64,000 bases of DNA, from assembly GCF_015694465.1 (NCBI RefSeq), contig NZ_JADQDO010000007.1:156241-220240 (forward strand), read 5' to 3'. The notes beneath the pieces were generated by a model that worked only from the letters and a program-made list of their open reading frames with translations, had not been told where the DNA came from and did no database searches. Below are positions 1-8,080 of the stretch, in pieces (positions within the stretch are counted from its first letter, which is position 1; the number at the start of each line of letters is the position of its first letter). Origin of the DNA: Microvirga alba (GTDB lineage Bacteria > Pseudomonadota > Alphaproteobacteria > Rhizobiales > Beijerinckiaceae). Both the position numbers and the translations under genes were made by a program.

Positions 1-1
1 C

Positions 2-259
2 GTCCTGACGCAGGTCACCGACCTGTGCAGAACCATCCTCGATAAGGGGGCCCCGAATATTGAGCCGGGAATGTCGCTCACGCGAGATCTCGGCTTCGAC
101 TCGATGCAGTTGATGCAGTTCTTCGCCGGGATCGAGACCCACTACCCCGCCATCGTGCTGGAGGATTGGTTTATCGCTCACTACGCCGGGGCGCGGGACA
201 CGGTCGGCAGCGTTGCCGACTACGTCGCGAGCGCCCTGCATCAAGTGGCCGCGGAGTAG
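2..259 (+). CDS. acyl carrier protein (5' end outside window)
   Basis: The reading frame is open from the first bases of the window and ends at 257-259. It encodes a small acidic protein with a GFDSMQLMQF segment, which matches the DS(L/M) motif whose serine carries the 4'-phosphopantetheine arm in acyl carrier proteins. The start lies upstream, so at least 85 residues are visible; an internal ATG at 71 would truncate helix I and is unlikely to be the start. The type III polyketide synthase gene starts 4 bp after the stop and an acyl-AMP ligase gene follows. The ACP therefore probably holds the acyl chain passed from ligase to synthase (inference from order). Confidence 0.85.
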   Translation, partial: VLTQVTDLCRTILDKGAPNIEPGMSLTRDLGFDSMQLMQFFAGIETHYPAIVLEDWFIAHYAGARDTVGSVADYVASALHQVAAE

Positions 260-263
260 AACC

Positions 264-1322
264 ATGCTCGGCAACAACTCTGCTCTTCCAACCTTCGTCG
301 GCCTTTCTTCGGCGGTTCCCAGGCAAGCCTTCGACCAGGAAACGCTTTGGGACAACGTGTTCGACCAGTGGTACGCGGAAATTCCGGATGCCCGCGACAT
401 CGGAACCCTCACGCGAGTGCGCAAACGGCACATGGCCTGGAACCCGGCGCTCGACGTCGGACATAAAACCCGTGGCATCGGCGAGCGCATGAAAGCCTTT
501 GCCGGAATCGTCGAGGAGGTCGCAGGCGAAGCCGTCGAAGACCTTCTGGACGCGACCAGATCGAAGGATATCGGCAGCATCGTGATGGCGAGCAGCTCGG
601 GCTATTACGGCCCGACACCGGACTATTTCCTCGCCAAGCGGTTCGGCTTCAAACCCAATGTCCGCCGCACCTTCATCGGCCATATGGGGTGTTTTGCCGC
701 CTTCAATGTCATCAAGACGGCCATCGATTCCGTCGTGACGCGCCCGGATGAATACACCATCGGTGTCTGCGCCGAATTCAGCAGCCTGCATTTCCGGCCC
801 GAAGCGAGCCGCGAACAGGCAATCGTCCACAATCTGTTCGGGGATGCGGTCGGCGCGTTCACGATGGCCATGCGGGAGCCGGGCCACGGCCCCCAAATCC
901 TCGCCACGCACACGCACCAGTCCTACGAGACGTCGGACATGATGACCTTGTCCATTCTGGACGACGGCATCCGGATGACGCTCTCTCCCTATGTGCCCTT
1001 CGTCATCGCCAGCCTCATCAATGAGTTCGTCGAGGACCTGTGCGCAGCGGCATCCGTCGATCCGGCCAAGATCAAACACTGGGCGATCCATCCCGGCGGC
1101 CCGAAGATCGTCGATCTCGTCGCGCAGAAGCTTAACATTTCGGACCGCCAACTCGAAGCGACGTGGCATGTCCTGAGCGAGTACGGCAACTGCGCATCCG
1201 CCACCGTGCTCCTCGTGCTCGATCACCTCATCAAGCACGACAGGCCACAGGCGGGCGAACTCGGCATCATGCTGGCCTTCGGCCCAGGGCTGACCCTGGA
1301 AGGCGCCCTGCTTCGTTTCTAG
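264..1322 (+). CDS. type III polyketide synthase (chalcone/stilbene synthase family)
   Basis: The protein has 352 residues, normal for the family, and a thiolase fold pattern. The catalytic triad is visible: Cys143 in GHMGCFAAFN, His276 in AIHPGGPKIV and Asn309 in EYGNCASATV. The HPGGP and YGN motifs point to type III PKS rather than FabH. Such enzymes extend an acyl starter with malonyl-CoA and cyclise it to alkylresorcinols, alkylpyrones or similar phenolic lipids. The ATG at 264, just after the ACP stop, is preferred over an in-frame upstream ATG at 213 that lies inside the ACP gene. The acyl-AMP ligase downstream suggests an ACP-bound fatty starter. The product is not predictable from sequence. 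Confidence 0.88.
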   Translation: MLGNNSALPTFVGLSSAVPRQAFDQETLWDNVFDQWYAEIPDARDIGTLTRVRKRHMAWNPALDVGHKTRGIGERMKAFAGIVEEVAGEAVEDLLDATRSKDIGSIVMASSSGYYGPTPDYFLAKRFGFKPNVRRTFIGHMGCFAAFNVIKTAIDSVVTRPDEYTIGVCAEFSSLHFRPEASREQAIVHNLFGDAVGAFTMAMREPGHGPQILATHTHQSYETSDMMTLSILDDGIRMTLSPYVPFVIASLINEFVEDLCAAASVDPAKIKHWAIHPGGPKIVDLVAQKLNISDRQLEATWHVLSEYGNCASATVLLVLDHLIKHDRPQAGELGIMLAFGPGLTLEGALLRF

Positions 1323-1333
1323 AGCCTTTTTTC

Positions 1334-1367
1334 CGCAAACGTGGACACCGGTTTTGCGAAAGCAAAA
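1334..1367. repeat. short palindromic element between PKS and ligase genes
   Basis: The 76-bp gap between the two genes holds nested inverted repeats. TTTTGC (1352-1357) and GCAAAA (1362-1367) form a hairpin with a GAAA loop, and CGCAAAC (1334-1340) can alternatively pair with GTTTTGCG (1351-1358). Similar short palindromes are dispersed between genes in Rhizobiales genomes. It could modulate the downstream mRNA or be a passive repeat. Confidence 0.4.
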
Positions 1368-1398
1368 CGTCTAGACCGCCCATCCGCGAGACATCACC

Positions 1399-3144
1399 AT
1401 GTACAAGACCCATTCCTGCTCTCTGGGGCAGCAGTCGCTCGCCATCGATCTGTCGAACATGGCCGGCGTGCCCCTCTCCGGCGAGGAGAGAAGCGTCGTC
1501 GAGGTCCTCCGCATTCGGGCCTTGGCCGCGCCGGACAAGACGGCCTTCTTCGTCGTCGAGTCGAACACGACCATCGCTGAGATCTCGAACCGCGCACTTC
1601 TGGAAGAAGCGACGGCTCTTGCCGGGCGACTGGCGGCGCAGGGATTGCGGCGCGGCGACTTCGTGCTCCTGGCCATCGAAACCTCAGCCGCGCTTCTCAC
1701 GGCCCTCTTCGGCTGCCTCATTGGCTCCTTCGTTCCCTGCGTGGTGGAAGCGCCGCCCGCGAGCGCCGATGCGACCGATTGGGCCGAGCGGCTGGCGCAA
1801 AGGGCACGCTATGCCAACGCCAAGCTGGTCCTGGTTCGGGAGGATTGCTGCGACGTCCTCACAGCCGCGGGCTGCCCCGCCATCAGCATCGAGGCGCTGC
1901 CCGAGGCGCGAGCCGTGGCAAGCGGCGAAATCTCGGAAACCGATCCCGCTTTCCTGCAATTCACCTCCGGCACAACCTCGCAGCCGAAGGCGCTTCTGGT
2001 CGATCAGCGCACCTTGCTGAGCAACGTGCGCGGCCTTGCGCAAGCGCGGCAATGGACGCACGAGGATGTGATCGTAAGCTGGCTGCCGCTCTATCACGAC
2101 ATGGGACTTGTCGGCTTGACGATGACGGGCTTTGCAACCGGCATGACCGTCGTGCTGATGCCGTCCAATCTCTTCACAATGAATCCCGTCCGTTGGCTCT
2201 GGGCCATTCACACCTTCGGCGGAACCGTCTCTTCAGCCCCGAACTTCGCCTATCAGTTCGTCGCGTCGCACGCGCCGGAACACCGCACGCGCGGGCTCGA
2301 TCTTTCCCGGTGGCGCTGCGCCATCAACGCGGCCGAGTTCATCCAGAAGCGGACGATCGACCTGTTCACGACCCGCTTCGAGCCGCACGGCTTCAAGCGA
2401 GAGTTCTTCGTCTCCGCCTACGGTCTCGCGGAATGCACAGTCGCCGCATCGACCACCCGTCCCTCGGACATGCTGGAATTCGACATGATCTCACGACGCC
2501 GCCTCATCACTGAGGGCGTTGCCTCTGCGGTCGATGCGTCCGATGCCGATGCCTTGCCGATCGCCTGCGTCGGACCGGTCCTGCCGGGGCACGATGCGCG
2601 GATCGTCGACAACGACGGCAAGACCCTTCCCGATCGCATTCAGGGACAGATCCTGCTGTGGGGTCCGAGCGTCGTCGGCCGCTACTACAAGGAGGCCACG
2701 CCCAGCAACGTTCACGACGGCTGGTTGGAGACCGGCGATCTCGGCTATATCGACGAAGGCCAACTCTACATCACCGGCCGTATCAAGGATCTCATCATCC
2801 GCGCGGGCGCGAATATCTCCCCTTATGAGATCGAGCAGGTCGTCGGCGAAGTTCAGGGCGTTCGCTCCGGTGCGGTCGGAGCGATCGGGCTTCCCGATCC
2901 GAGCAAGGGCACGGAGAACCTCATCGTGGTCTTCGAGACCACCCAGAAGACGTCGGACGTGGTCGAGGCCATGCGTCAGGCCATCCGCGAGCGGCTGACC
3001 CAAAGGCTCAGCATCGCCGTGGACCACGTCTTCGAGGTCGCTCCTCACACCCTGCAGAAGACCACGAGCGGCAAGCTCCAGCGCGTAAAGCTTGTGCAAC
3101 TGGCGCAGGAAAGGTTGAAAGGATCGCGCACCTCCGCCAAGTAA
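1399..3144 (+). CDS. fatty-acyl-AMP ligase (FadD32-like adenylate-forming enzyme)
   Basis: A 581-residue ANL-superfamily enzyme. Visible motifs are the P-loop-like LQFTSGTTSQPKALLV, VSWLPLYHDMGLVG (typical of fatty-acyl-AMP ligases), SAYGLAECTVA, ETGDLGYIDEG and the C-terminal hinge GRIKDLIIRAGANISPYEIE. FAALs activate a fatty acid with ATP and hand the acyl group to a phosphopantetheine carrier instead of CoA. That fits the ACP gene two positions upstream, so the three genes look like one loading and extension unit. It starts at ATG 1399; the gap to the PKS gene contains the palindrome at 1334-1367, so coupling is not by overlap. Confidence 0.88.
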   Translation: MYKTHSCSLGQQSLAIDLSNMAGVPLSGEERSVVEVLRIRALAAPDKTAFFVVESNTTIAEISNRALLEEATALAGRLAAQGLRRGDFVLLAIETSAALLTALFGCLIGSFVPCVVEAPPASADATDWAERLAQRARYANAKLVLVREDCCDVLTAAGCPAISIEALPEARAVASGEISETDPAFLQFTSGTTSQPKALLVDQRTLLSNVRGLAQARQWTHEDVIVSWLPLYHDMGLVGLTMTGFATGMTVVLMPSNLFTMNPVRWLWAIHTFGGTVSSAPNFAYQFVASHAPEHRTRGLDLSRWRCAINAAEFIQKRTIDLFTTRFEPHGFKREFFVSAYGLAECTVAASTTRPSDMLEFDMISRRRLITEGVASAVDASDADALPIACVGPVLPGHDARIVDNDGKTLPDRIQGQILLWGPSVVGRYYKEATPSNVHDGWLETGDLGYIDEGQLYITGRIKDLIIRAGANISPYEIEQVVGEVQGVRSGAVGAIGLPDPSKGTENLIVVFETTQKTSDVVEAMRQAIRERLTQRLSIAVDHVFEVAPHTLQKTTSGKLQRVKLVQLAQERLKGSRTSAK

Positions 3145-3183
3145 GGATCCGTGAAACAAGTTTGAGAGCCGGAGGTTGATGCG

Positions 3184-3810
3184 GTGCTAAAGGATTTCTT
3201 GGCCGATCTTCCTCTGATCGCGATCCTGCGGGGTTTGACCCCGGACAATGCCGAAGCGGTTGGCAATGCTCTCGTGGAGTCGGGATTTCGCGTCATCGAA
3301 GTCCCGCTCAATTCCCCCGATCCGTTTCGCAGCATTGAAATCCTGGCCCGGTCCCTGCCGAAGAATGTGCTCGTCGGTGCCGGCACGGTCCTGAGACTGG
3401 AGGACGTGAGCGGCGTTCATGATGTGGGTGGAAAACTCATCGTCATGCCCCATGCCGACCTCGAGGTCATCCGTACCGCGAAAGAGGCTCGCCTCATCTG
3501 CACCCCCGGCGTTGCAACGCCAACCGAAGCCTTCGCTGCGCTGAAGGCGGGCGCCGACGGGATCAAGATCTTCCCCGCAGAGGGCATTCCGCCGGTCATT
3601 GTGAAGGCGTGGCGCGCGGTGCTGCCGAAGGATGCGATCGTGCTCCCCGTCGGCGGCATCAAGCCTGAGACCATGAAATCCTACGTCGAGGCGGGCGCGA
3701 ATGGATTCGGGCTCGGCTCGGCGCTGTTCACGCCGGGCATGTCGGTCGAGGACATCCGCAGGAACGCGAAGGCTTTCGAGCAAGCCTGGCGGGCGTTGCG
3801 GGCGGGATGA
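3184..3810 (+). CDS. dgoA: 2-dehydro-3-deoxy-6-phosphogalactonate aldolase
   Basis: A 208-residue class I KDPG/KDPGal aldolase. The N-terminus LIAILRGLTPDNAEAVGNAL and the blocks RVIEVPLNSPDPFRSI, LVGAGTVL and ADGIKIFPAEGIPPVIVKAW match DgoA. The Schiff-base lysine is expected in the GIKIFP block. It cleaves 2-dehydro-3-deoxy-6-phosphogalactonate to pyruvate and glyceraldehyde 3-phosphate in De Ley-Doudoroff galactose catabolism. The start is GTG 3184, 8 nt after GGAGG (3171-3175); the nearby ATG 3179 is in another frame and opens only a four-codon peptide. The stop overlaps the next gene by 4 bp (ATGA), so the two are translationally coupled. Confidence 0.85.
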   Translation: MLKDFLADLPLIAILRGLTPDNAEAVGNALVESGFRVIEVPLNSPDPFRSIEILARSLPKNVLVGAGTVLRLEDVSGVHDVGGKLIVMPHADLEVIRTAKEARLICTPGVATPTEAFAALKAGADGIKIFPAEGIPPVIVKAWRAVLPKDAIVLPVGGIKPETMKSYVEAGANGFGLGSALFTPGMSVEDIRRNAKAFEQAWRALRAG

Positions 3811-4793
3811 GCTGGCTGATCCAGCCGAGGCTGATCAACGGCCCGTTTGACGATCCGGGGCTCTACATTGACTTTCGTTACGGCCACCGCGCCTTTCTTT
3901 TCGATCTTGGCGATCTTGCTCCCCTGTCCTCGCGGGAGTTGATGCGCGTCAGCCACGTTTTCGTTTCCCACACGCATATCGATCATTTTGCCGGATTCGA
4001 CCGGCTCCTGAGAATTTGTCTTCATCGACCGGGCCCGCTTCACCTTGTCGGGCCGCCCGGTTTCATCGACAGGGTCGAGCACAAGCTTCAGGGCTTCACC
4101 TGGAATCTCGTCAACGAAACCTCGGTCGATTTTCAGCTCCATGTGAGCGAATTCCACGAGCCTCTTATCGCTCGCGCCGCGCATTTCGCTGCCCGTCAAG
4201 CCTTTCGGCGACAGGAAGTGCCCTGCCCTGACCTGCCTGTGGGCGTCGTCCTCGCAGAGAACGACTTTCATGTCGAAGCGGTCGCGCTCGATCACGGCAT
4301 TCCGTCGCTTGCTTTCGGCTTGCGCGAAACCACCCGCGTGAACGTCCGCCGCGACGCCTTGAAGGGGCTCCGCCTGCCGACTGGGCCCTGGCTCAACGAT
4401 GCCAAGGCGATGGTCCGCGCAGGGATAGAAGCGGGAGAGCTCGACATTCCCGAACTCGGCAAAGTGCCTCTGAGCGCGATCAAGGATCGGCTTTTCTTCG
4501 TCGGCCCCGGCCAGTCGCTGGCGTATGTGACGGACACGGCCATCAGCCCGGAAAACGAGCGTAAGATCCTGTCTCTGGCGCGCGACGTCGATCACCTTTT
4601 CATCGAGGCCGTCTTTCCGGAACGGGACAGGGCGCTTGCACTGGAAGCGCACCATTTGACTGCGTCAGAGGCCGGACGGCTTGCCCACGCCGCCCATGTC
4701 AGGCGCATGACGGTGTTTCACCATTCCACGCGCTATCTCGCCGAGGGCGATGCCCTTCGCGCGGAAGCCATCCGGGCATTCCGACCTGTCTGA
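3807..4793 (+). CDS. metallo-beta-lactamase-fold hydrolase, RNase Z-like
   Basis: The 328-residue protein carries the metal-binding HTHIDH motif (SHTHIDHFAGFDRL), a later Asp in YVTDTA, and downstream histidines in AHHLTASEAG and VFHHSTRY. This arrangement resembles the tRNase Z/ElaC family. The GFDRL stretch after the HxHxDH motif also fits ribonuclease Z-like proteins. It overlaps dgoA by 4 bp, so the pair is co-translated, which would be odd for a housekeeping tRNA 3'-processing enzyme. A distinct substrate is therefore possible. The exact reaction is not established. Confidence 0.75.
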   Translation: MSWLIQPRLINGPFDDPGLYIDFRYGHRAFLFDLGDLAPLSSRELMRVSHVFVSHTHIDHFAGFDRLLRICLHRPGPLHLVGPPGFIDRVEHKLQGFTWNLVNETSVDFQLHVSEFHEPLIARAAHFAARQAFRRQEVPCPDLPVGVVLAENDFHVEAVALDHGIPSLAFGLRETTRVNVRRDALKGLRLPTGPWLNDAKAMVRAGIEAGELDIPELGKVPLSAIKDRLFFVGPGQSLAYVTDTAISPENERKILSLARDVDHLFIEAVFPERDRALALEAHHLTASEAGRLAHAAHVRRMTVFHHSTRYLAEGDALRAEAIRAFRPV

Positions 4794-4802
4794 AGCGAGG
4801 CC

Positions 4803-5543
4803 TCACGCGCGCCTGCGAAAGTCGGCGATAAGCGTGCCGTCGTTACCGAACGGCGGAAAGGTCACGAAGCTCGGCATCGGAACGGTCGAGGCCTGGTTCA
4901 CGAGCGTCTCGTATTCATCGAGCGGGATCGTGACCGTCGAGAACCGCGGCAGAACCACCCGTGCGAGCCCATGCGTCGCAGCGATAGCGACCGTCAACAG
5001 CAGCCCATAAGCAACCAGGATCGGCAGAGCCGGCGAGAAATTCAGTTGCGGGAGTGAGCCGAGGACAAGCGGAACATACCAGGATGTCGCCGAGATCGCT
5101 CCCGATGCAAACAGCACGGACCGTTGTCGCGGAAGCAGCCCATCGAATAGGGCATTGCCGATGCGGCTGCGAACGAAGGGCAGAACGGTGCGGTGAATAA
5201 ACATGCCATTCAGCGTCAGAACACCCACAATCGCGATCTTCGCCCACACCTTTTCATTCGTCAGCTTGATCGGATCGAAAAGCGCGTAGTGAATAAGAAA
5301 ACCAAGGCCTGTCAGCCACAGAATGGTCAGGCCGATGGTGACGACCTTCGAGGAAAACTCGATCACATGGCAATATTCGTTCGTGACTTTGTTCTTGATG
5401 AGAAATCGAACGATGATCAGGTCGAGCAACGTCGCGGCCCCAAGACCAAGAACGAGACCAACGAGATGAAATGTCGTCAAAGTTGACTTGTATGTAGCGA
5501 CGGGATCAGCTGAAAGCTTTTCGATCAGCGCTGCGAGATCCAT
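4803..5543 (-). CDS. hypothetical multi-pass membrane protein
   Basis: A 246-residue protein with several hydrophobic stretches, including FHLVGLVLGLGAATLLDLII, VTIGLTILWLTGLGFLIHYA and ILVAYGLLLTVAIAATHGLA, suggesting about six membrane helices. I do not recognise the family. A charged loop (KNKVTNEYCHVIEFSSK) lies between helices one and two. It ends ten bases from the convergent RNase Z-like gene and is separated from the upstream cupredoxin gene by an AT-rich gap, so it is probably transcribed alone. Confidence 0.65.
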   Translation of the reverse strand: MDLAALIEKLSADPVATYKSTLTTFHLVGLVLGLGAATLLDLIIVRFLIKNKVTNEYCHVIEFSSKVVTIGLTILWLTGLGFLIHYALFDPIKLTNEKVWAKIAIVGVLTLNGMFIHRTVLPFVRSRIGNALFDGLLPRQRSVLFASGAISATSWYVPLVLGSLPQLNFSPALPILVAYGLLLTVAIAATHGLARVVLPRFSTVTIPLDEYETLVNQASTVPMPSFVTFPPFGNDGTLIADFRRRA

Positions 5544-5872
5544 GTTCTTTCCCCCACTTGGTATTGAAGCGTGGCCTTAGTATTTCATGATTAAAAACGG
5601 CCAAAACGTGGTATCGCGAGCAAAAATGCCTCTCTTAAATAATGTTATGATTTTTTTCTCGCCAAGAATGAAATAGAATTTTGAATATTGTCCGCACAGA
5701 TCGAGTTATGTGCTAATTTTTATGGCGCATAATACTTTATTATACGCGCCAGATTGAAACCAATTTCAATCTGGCGGCAAACTCAGCGGCTTTCTAATGC
5801 CGTCCGATGAAAGCGACGGATGCATTGGTGCGTCATCTTCGTCCGATGCGCGCCCTCCGGTCTTCCACCTCG
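5544..5872. other. AT-rich intergenic region, no gene seen
   Basis: This 329-bp stretch is much richer in A and T than its surroundings. It contains poly-A and poly-T runs and the paired inverted repeats at 5724-5776. It lies between two leftward genes, so it should hold the membrane-protein promoter and the cupredoxin terminator. Short open frames here show no protein-like composition. Confidence 0.6.
5724..5776. repeat. two adjacent inverted repeats
   Basis: The sequence directly shows a perfect 13-bp inverted repeat (CGCCAGATTGAAA at 5747-5759, its complement at 5764-5776, 4-nt loop). An imperfect one (GGCGCATAATA, 5724 onward, against TATTATACGCGCC ending at 5750) shares its border. Neither arm is followed by a clear T-run, so an operator or mRNA-end hairpin is as likely as a classical terminator. 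Confidence 0.7.
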
Positions 5873-6256
5873 TCAGGGCTTCGTGTCGCCTGCCTTGACG
5901 ATGATTTTGCCCACCATTCGTGGATGAAGCGAGCAAAAGTAGGTGTATTCCCCCGGCGTCGTAAAGGTGAAGCTGAACCGGTCGTCGGTATCCAGCGCCT
6001 TCGACCGGAAGGAGCGGTCCTCGGCGGTGACGGTGTGCGGAATATCGTCCGTGTTGGTCCAGGTGACCGTCGTTCCAGGTGAAACGGTGAGGGTTTGAGG
6101 GGCGAAGGTGAAATTCGCGATCTTCACCTCACCCGAGGAATCGGCCGCTTGAACAACGAGATCATCGGCGAACACCGTCCCGACGGCCAACAACGGCGCG
6201 AGGAGACAAGCCAAGCGCTCTAATCTGTGAAATCGGCCAACCAACAATTTCGCCAT
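5873..6256 (-). CDS. periplasmic cupredoxin (amicyanin/plastocyanin-like)
   Basis: A 127-residue protein with an N-terminal signal peptide (LACLLAPLLAVGTVFA, cleavage near residue 31) and one copper-binding domain. The type I copper ligands are visible: His in DDIPHTVTA and the Cys-His-Met set in YTYFCSLHPRMVG. It would shuttle electrons in the periplasm. The metallophosphoesterase gene ends 30 bp upstream on the same strand, so the two may be co-transcribed; a functional link is not obvious. Confidence 0.85.
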   Translation of the reverse strand: MAKLLVGRFHRLERLACLLAPLLAVGTVFADDLVVQAADSSGEVKIANFTFAPQTLTVSPGTTVTWTNTDDIPHTVTAEDRSFRSKALDTDDRFSFTFTTPGEYTYFCSLHPRMVGKIIVKAGDTKP

Positions 6257-6286
6257 GATTGCCTCCGGTTGCTGCTGGTCACACTG

Positions 6287-7252
6287 CTATCCCATCAGCG
6301 GCGCGTCGAGGATGGCGAGGTTTTTTTTGCCGGGAACGTAATTAACCGTCGCCACACCAAGCCATTTGCGCAATTCGCCGGCAGGAACCTGCATTGGCCC
6401 CGGCGCAGGAGCCGTGCCCGGCGCTGGTTGCGGGAAGGCTGTCGAACGCGCGGTATGGAAGGCGACGTTGCCTTCGACCTTCTGCATGATCTGGTGAATG
6501 TGCCCGTTCAGCACCGTCACCGAGCCGAAGCGCTTCAGATACGACAGCGCCCGTGCGCCGTCATCGGTGCCCCAGCCCCATTCGGGATACACACTCCAGA
6601 GCGGAATATGGGCGAAAACGACGATCGGCGTGCTCGCTGAAAGCCCTCGCACATCGCCCTCGAGCCACTTGAGCTGATCCTCACCGAGGTTCCCGAGGCC
6701 TCCCGCCTTGAGATCGACCACATTCACCAACCCGATGAAATGGACTCCGTCCTGATCGAAGCTATACCAGCCGGCTCCCTTGGAGCCTTTGCCGTAACGC
6801 TCGCGGTAAAGCTTGCCCGCCCCTTCATCGAGAACATCGTGCTCGCCCGGGACATAGAAGACCGGCAGACCGACCTCCTTGATAAGCTGATCCGCGTCGT
6901 CGAACTCCTTCTCTCGGGAGAGATGGCTGATGTCGCCGGTATGGACCATGAAGGACGGCTTTCCGGGAAGCGTCTTGAGCTTCGCCACCGCCTCGCGAAG
7001 GGTCGCAAGAGCATCGGTGTTGGGAGGTCTGTCGAACCCGATGTGACTGTCGCTGATCTGCAGGAACGTCAGCGGGCTGCTTTTGACTGCGCTTGCCGCC
7101 TGCGCGCTCGAAAGCCCGAGCGAACGTGGAAGACCGTCGTTCACCATCCAGAGAACACCAGTGCCCGCCCAGGTCATGCATTCCAGAAAACCGCGCCGGC
7201 TGATGCCATCATCGTCTTCCGACGGTAGATTGTCGTGATCGGGGGTTTTCAT
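6287..7252 (-). CDS. Tat-exported metallophosphoesterase
   Basis: A 321-residue calcineurin-like phosphoesterase. The N-terminus has a twin-arginine signal (SRRGFLECMTWAGTG). Metal-binding blocks are QISDSHIGF, MVHTGDISH, VPGEHDV (in place of GNHD), VFAHIPLW and LNGHIHQ. It probably hydrolyses a phosphate ester in the periplasm; the substrate is unknown. ATG 7252 is preferred because GGAGG lies 6 nt upstream of it. An upstream in-frame extension to 7282 would place that Shine-Dalgarno inside the coding region. Confidence 0.82.
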   Translation of the reverse strand: MKTPDHDNLPSEDDDGISRRGFLECMTWAGTGVLWMVNDGLPRSLGLSSAQAASAVKSSPLTFLQISDSHIGFDRPPNTDALATLREAVAKLKTLPGKPSFMVHTGDISHLSREKEFDDADQLIKEVGLPVFYVPGEHDVLDEGAGKLYRERYGKGSKGAGWYSFDQDGVHFIGLVNVVDLKAGGLGNLGEDQLKWLEGDVRGLSASTPIVVFAHIPLWSVYPEWGWGTDDGARALSYLKRFGSVTVLNGHIHQIMQKVEGNVAFHTARSTAFPQPAPGTAPAPGPMQVPAGELRKWLGVATVNYVPGKKNLAILDAPLMG

Positions 7253-7589
7253 CGAGACCTCCATGCCACGTTGTCGACGCATCGAACGGCCGGCTCTGGC
7301 GATGTCGTGAACAGAGCGGCAAATCCCGCGCGAACTGCAAAGGGCGCGAACCCAGCTTGAGAGTGCGATGCGTCTTTCAGGATAACGCGCGGCGTCGGCA
7401 ATGGCTCCGAACCGACGCTGTTGTGTGGCACGGATGCAGGGGGACGCATCACCTCTCGTTCGAGACGATAACGCTCAAACGATCTCGATATGGCGCGTCC
7501 TCATAGCCTGTGCGAGAACGCCACGCTCGACGCCGGCGAGAGCGTGATGTCAGGCTTCGCCAGTGTTCGCTGTCAGGATCAGAATCAGC
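7253..7589. other. intergenic region, nothing identified
   Basis: This 337-bp gap lies between the metallophosphoesterase start and the DUF6894 stop, both leftward. I see no convincing gene, tRNA or strong hairpin. The short frames on either strand lack ribosome binding sites and protein-like composition. The promoter for the phosphoesterase should lie here. Confidence 0.5.
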
Positions 7590-7820
7590 TTAGCGGCGTC
7601 CGCCACGGCCTCCGCGGAAGAACGGCACAGTCAGGAGCCGCCGTCCCGTTTCGTCGGTGATTTCCAGCTCGATATTTCCGGCATCGGCCAGCTCCTCACG
7701 AAGCTCCTCGACCGTCGCCAACGCCTCGGCGCGCGCGGCCTCGAAGTCCGGCAGCTCGACGCCCTCATCGTCCTCATCGAGATCGTGTCCGTCGCGGATA
7801 TTGAAGAAGTAACGGGGCAT
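7590..7820 (-). CDS. DUF6894 family small protein
   Basis: A 76-residue protein beginning MPRYFFNIRDGHDLDEDDEG, the characteristic opening of DUF6894 proteins that are abundant in Methylobacterium, Microvirga and Bradyrhizobium relatives. The middle is an acidic helix rich in Ala and Glu and the end is Gly-Arg rich (FFRGGRGGRR). The function of the family is unknown. The second ATG (7820) is taken as start because the conserved MPRYFF sequence begins there. Confidence 0.75.
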   Translation of the reverse strand: MPRYFFNIRDGHDLDEDDEGVELPDFEAARAEALATVEELREELADAGNIELEITDETGRRLLTVPFFRGGRGGRR

Positions 7821-7931
7821 GAGCATCCAGCGTTAGAATGAAGAATATCAGGAACGCACGCATTCGAACGACAGAGTCAAACTAGCTCCGTCGCGTCAAT
7901 AAAACACTTGAATTTTTACGGTGAGATGAAG

Positions 7932-8006
7932 TGGCGCGGCCTAGGGGAATCGAACCCCTCTTCCCAGCGTGAAAGGCTGGTGTCCTAACCGATAGACGAA
8001 GGCCGC
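7932..8006 (-). tRNA. tRNA-Glu (TTC anticodon)
   Basis: The minus strand folds into a cloverleaf. The acceptor stem GCGGCCT pairs with AGGCCGC, the anticodon stem-loop reads CAGCCTTTCACGCTG with anticodon TTC, and the T arm is AGGGGTTCGATTCCCCT. An encoded CCA follows (7934-7932). The CTTTCAC loop is typical of tRNA-Glu. Confidence 0.95.
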
Positions 8007-8080
8007 GTAATCGGGGCAGTGCCGCCGAAGTGGGCGGACATATAGATGGGTTCTCAGAAGACGGCAAGCCGTTAGATGCG

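Noticed and set aside
171..1238. Long leftward open frame opposite the type III PKS
   Set aside because: It is a high-GC antisense shadow; composition and lack of ribosome binding site do not support it, while the rightward gene has catalytic motifs.
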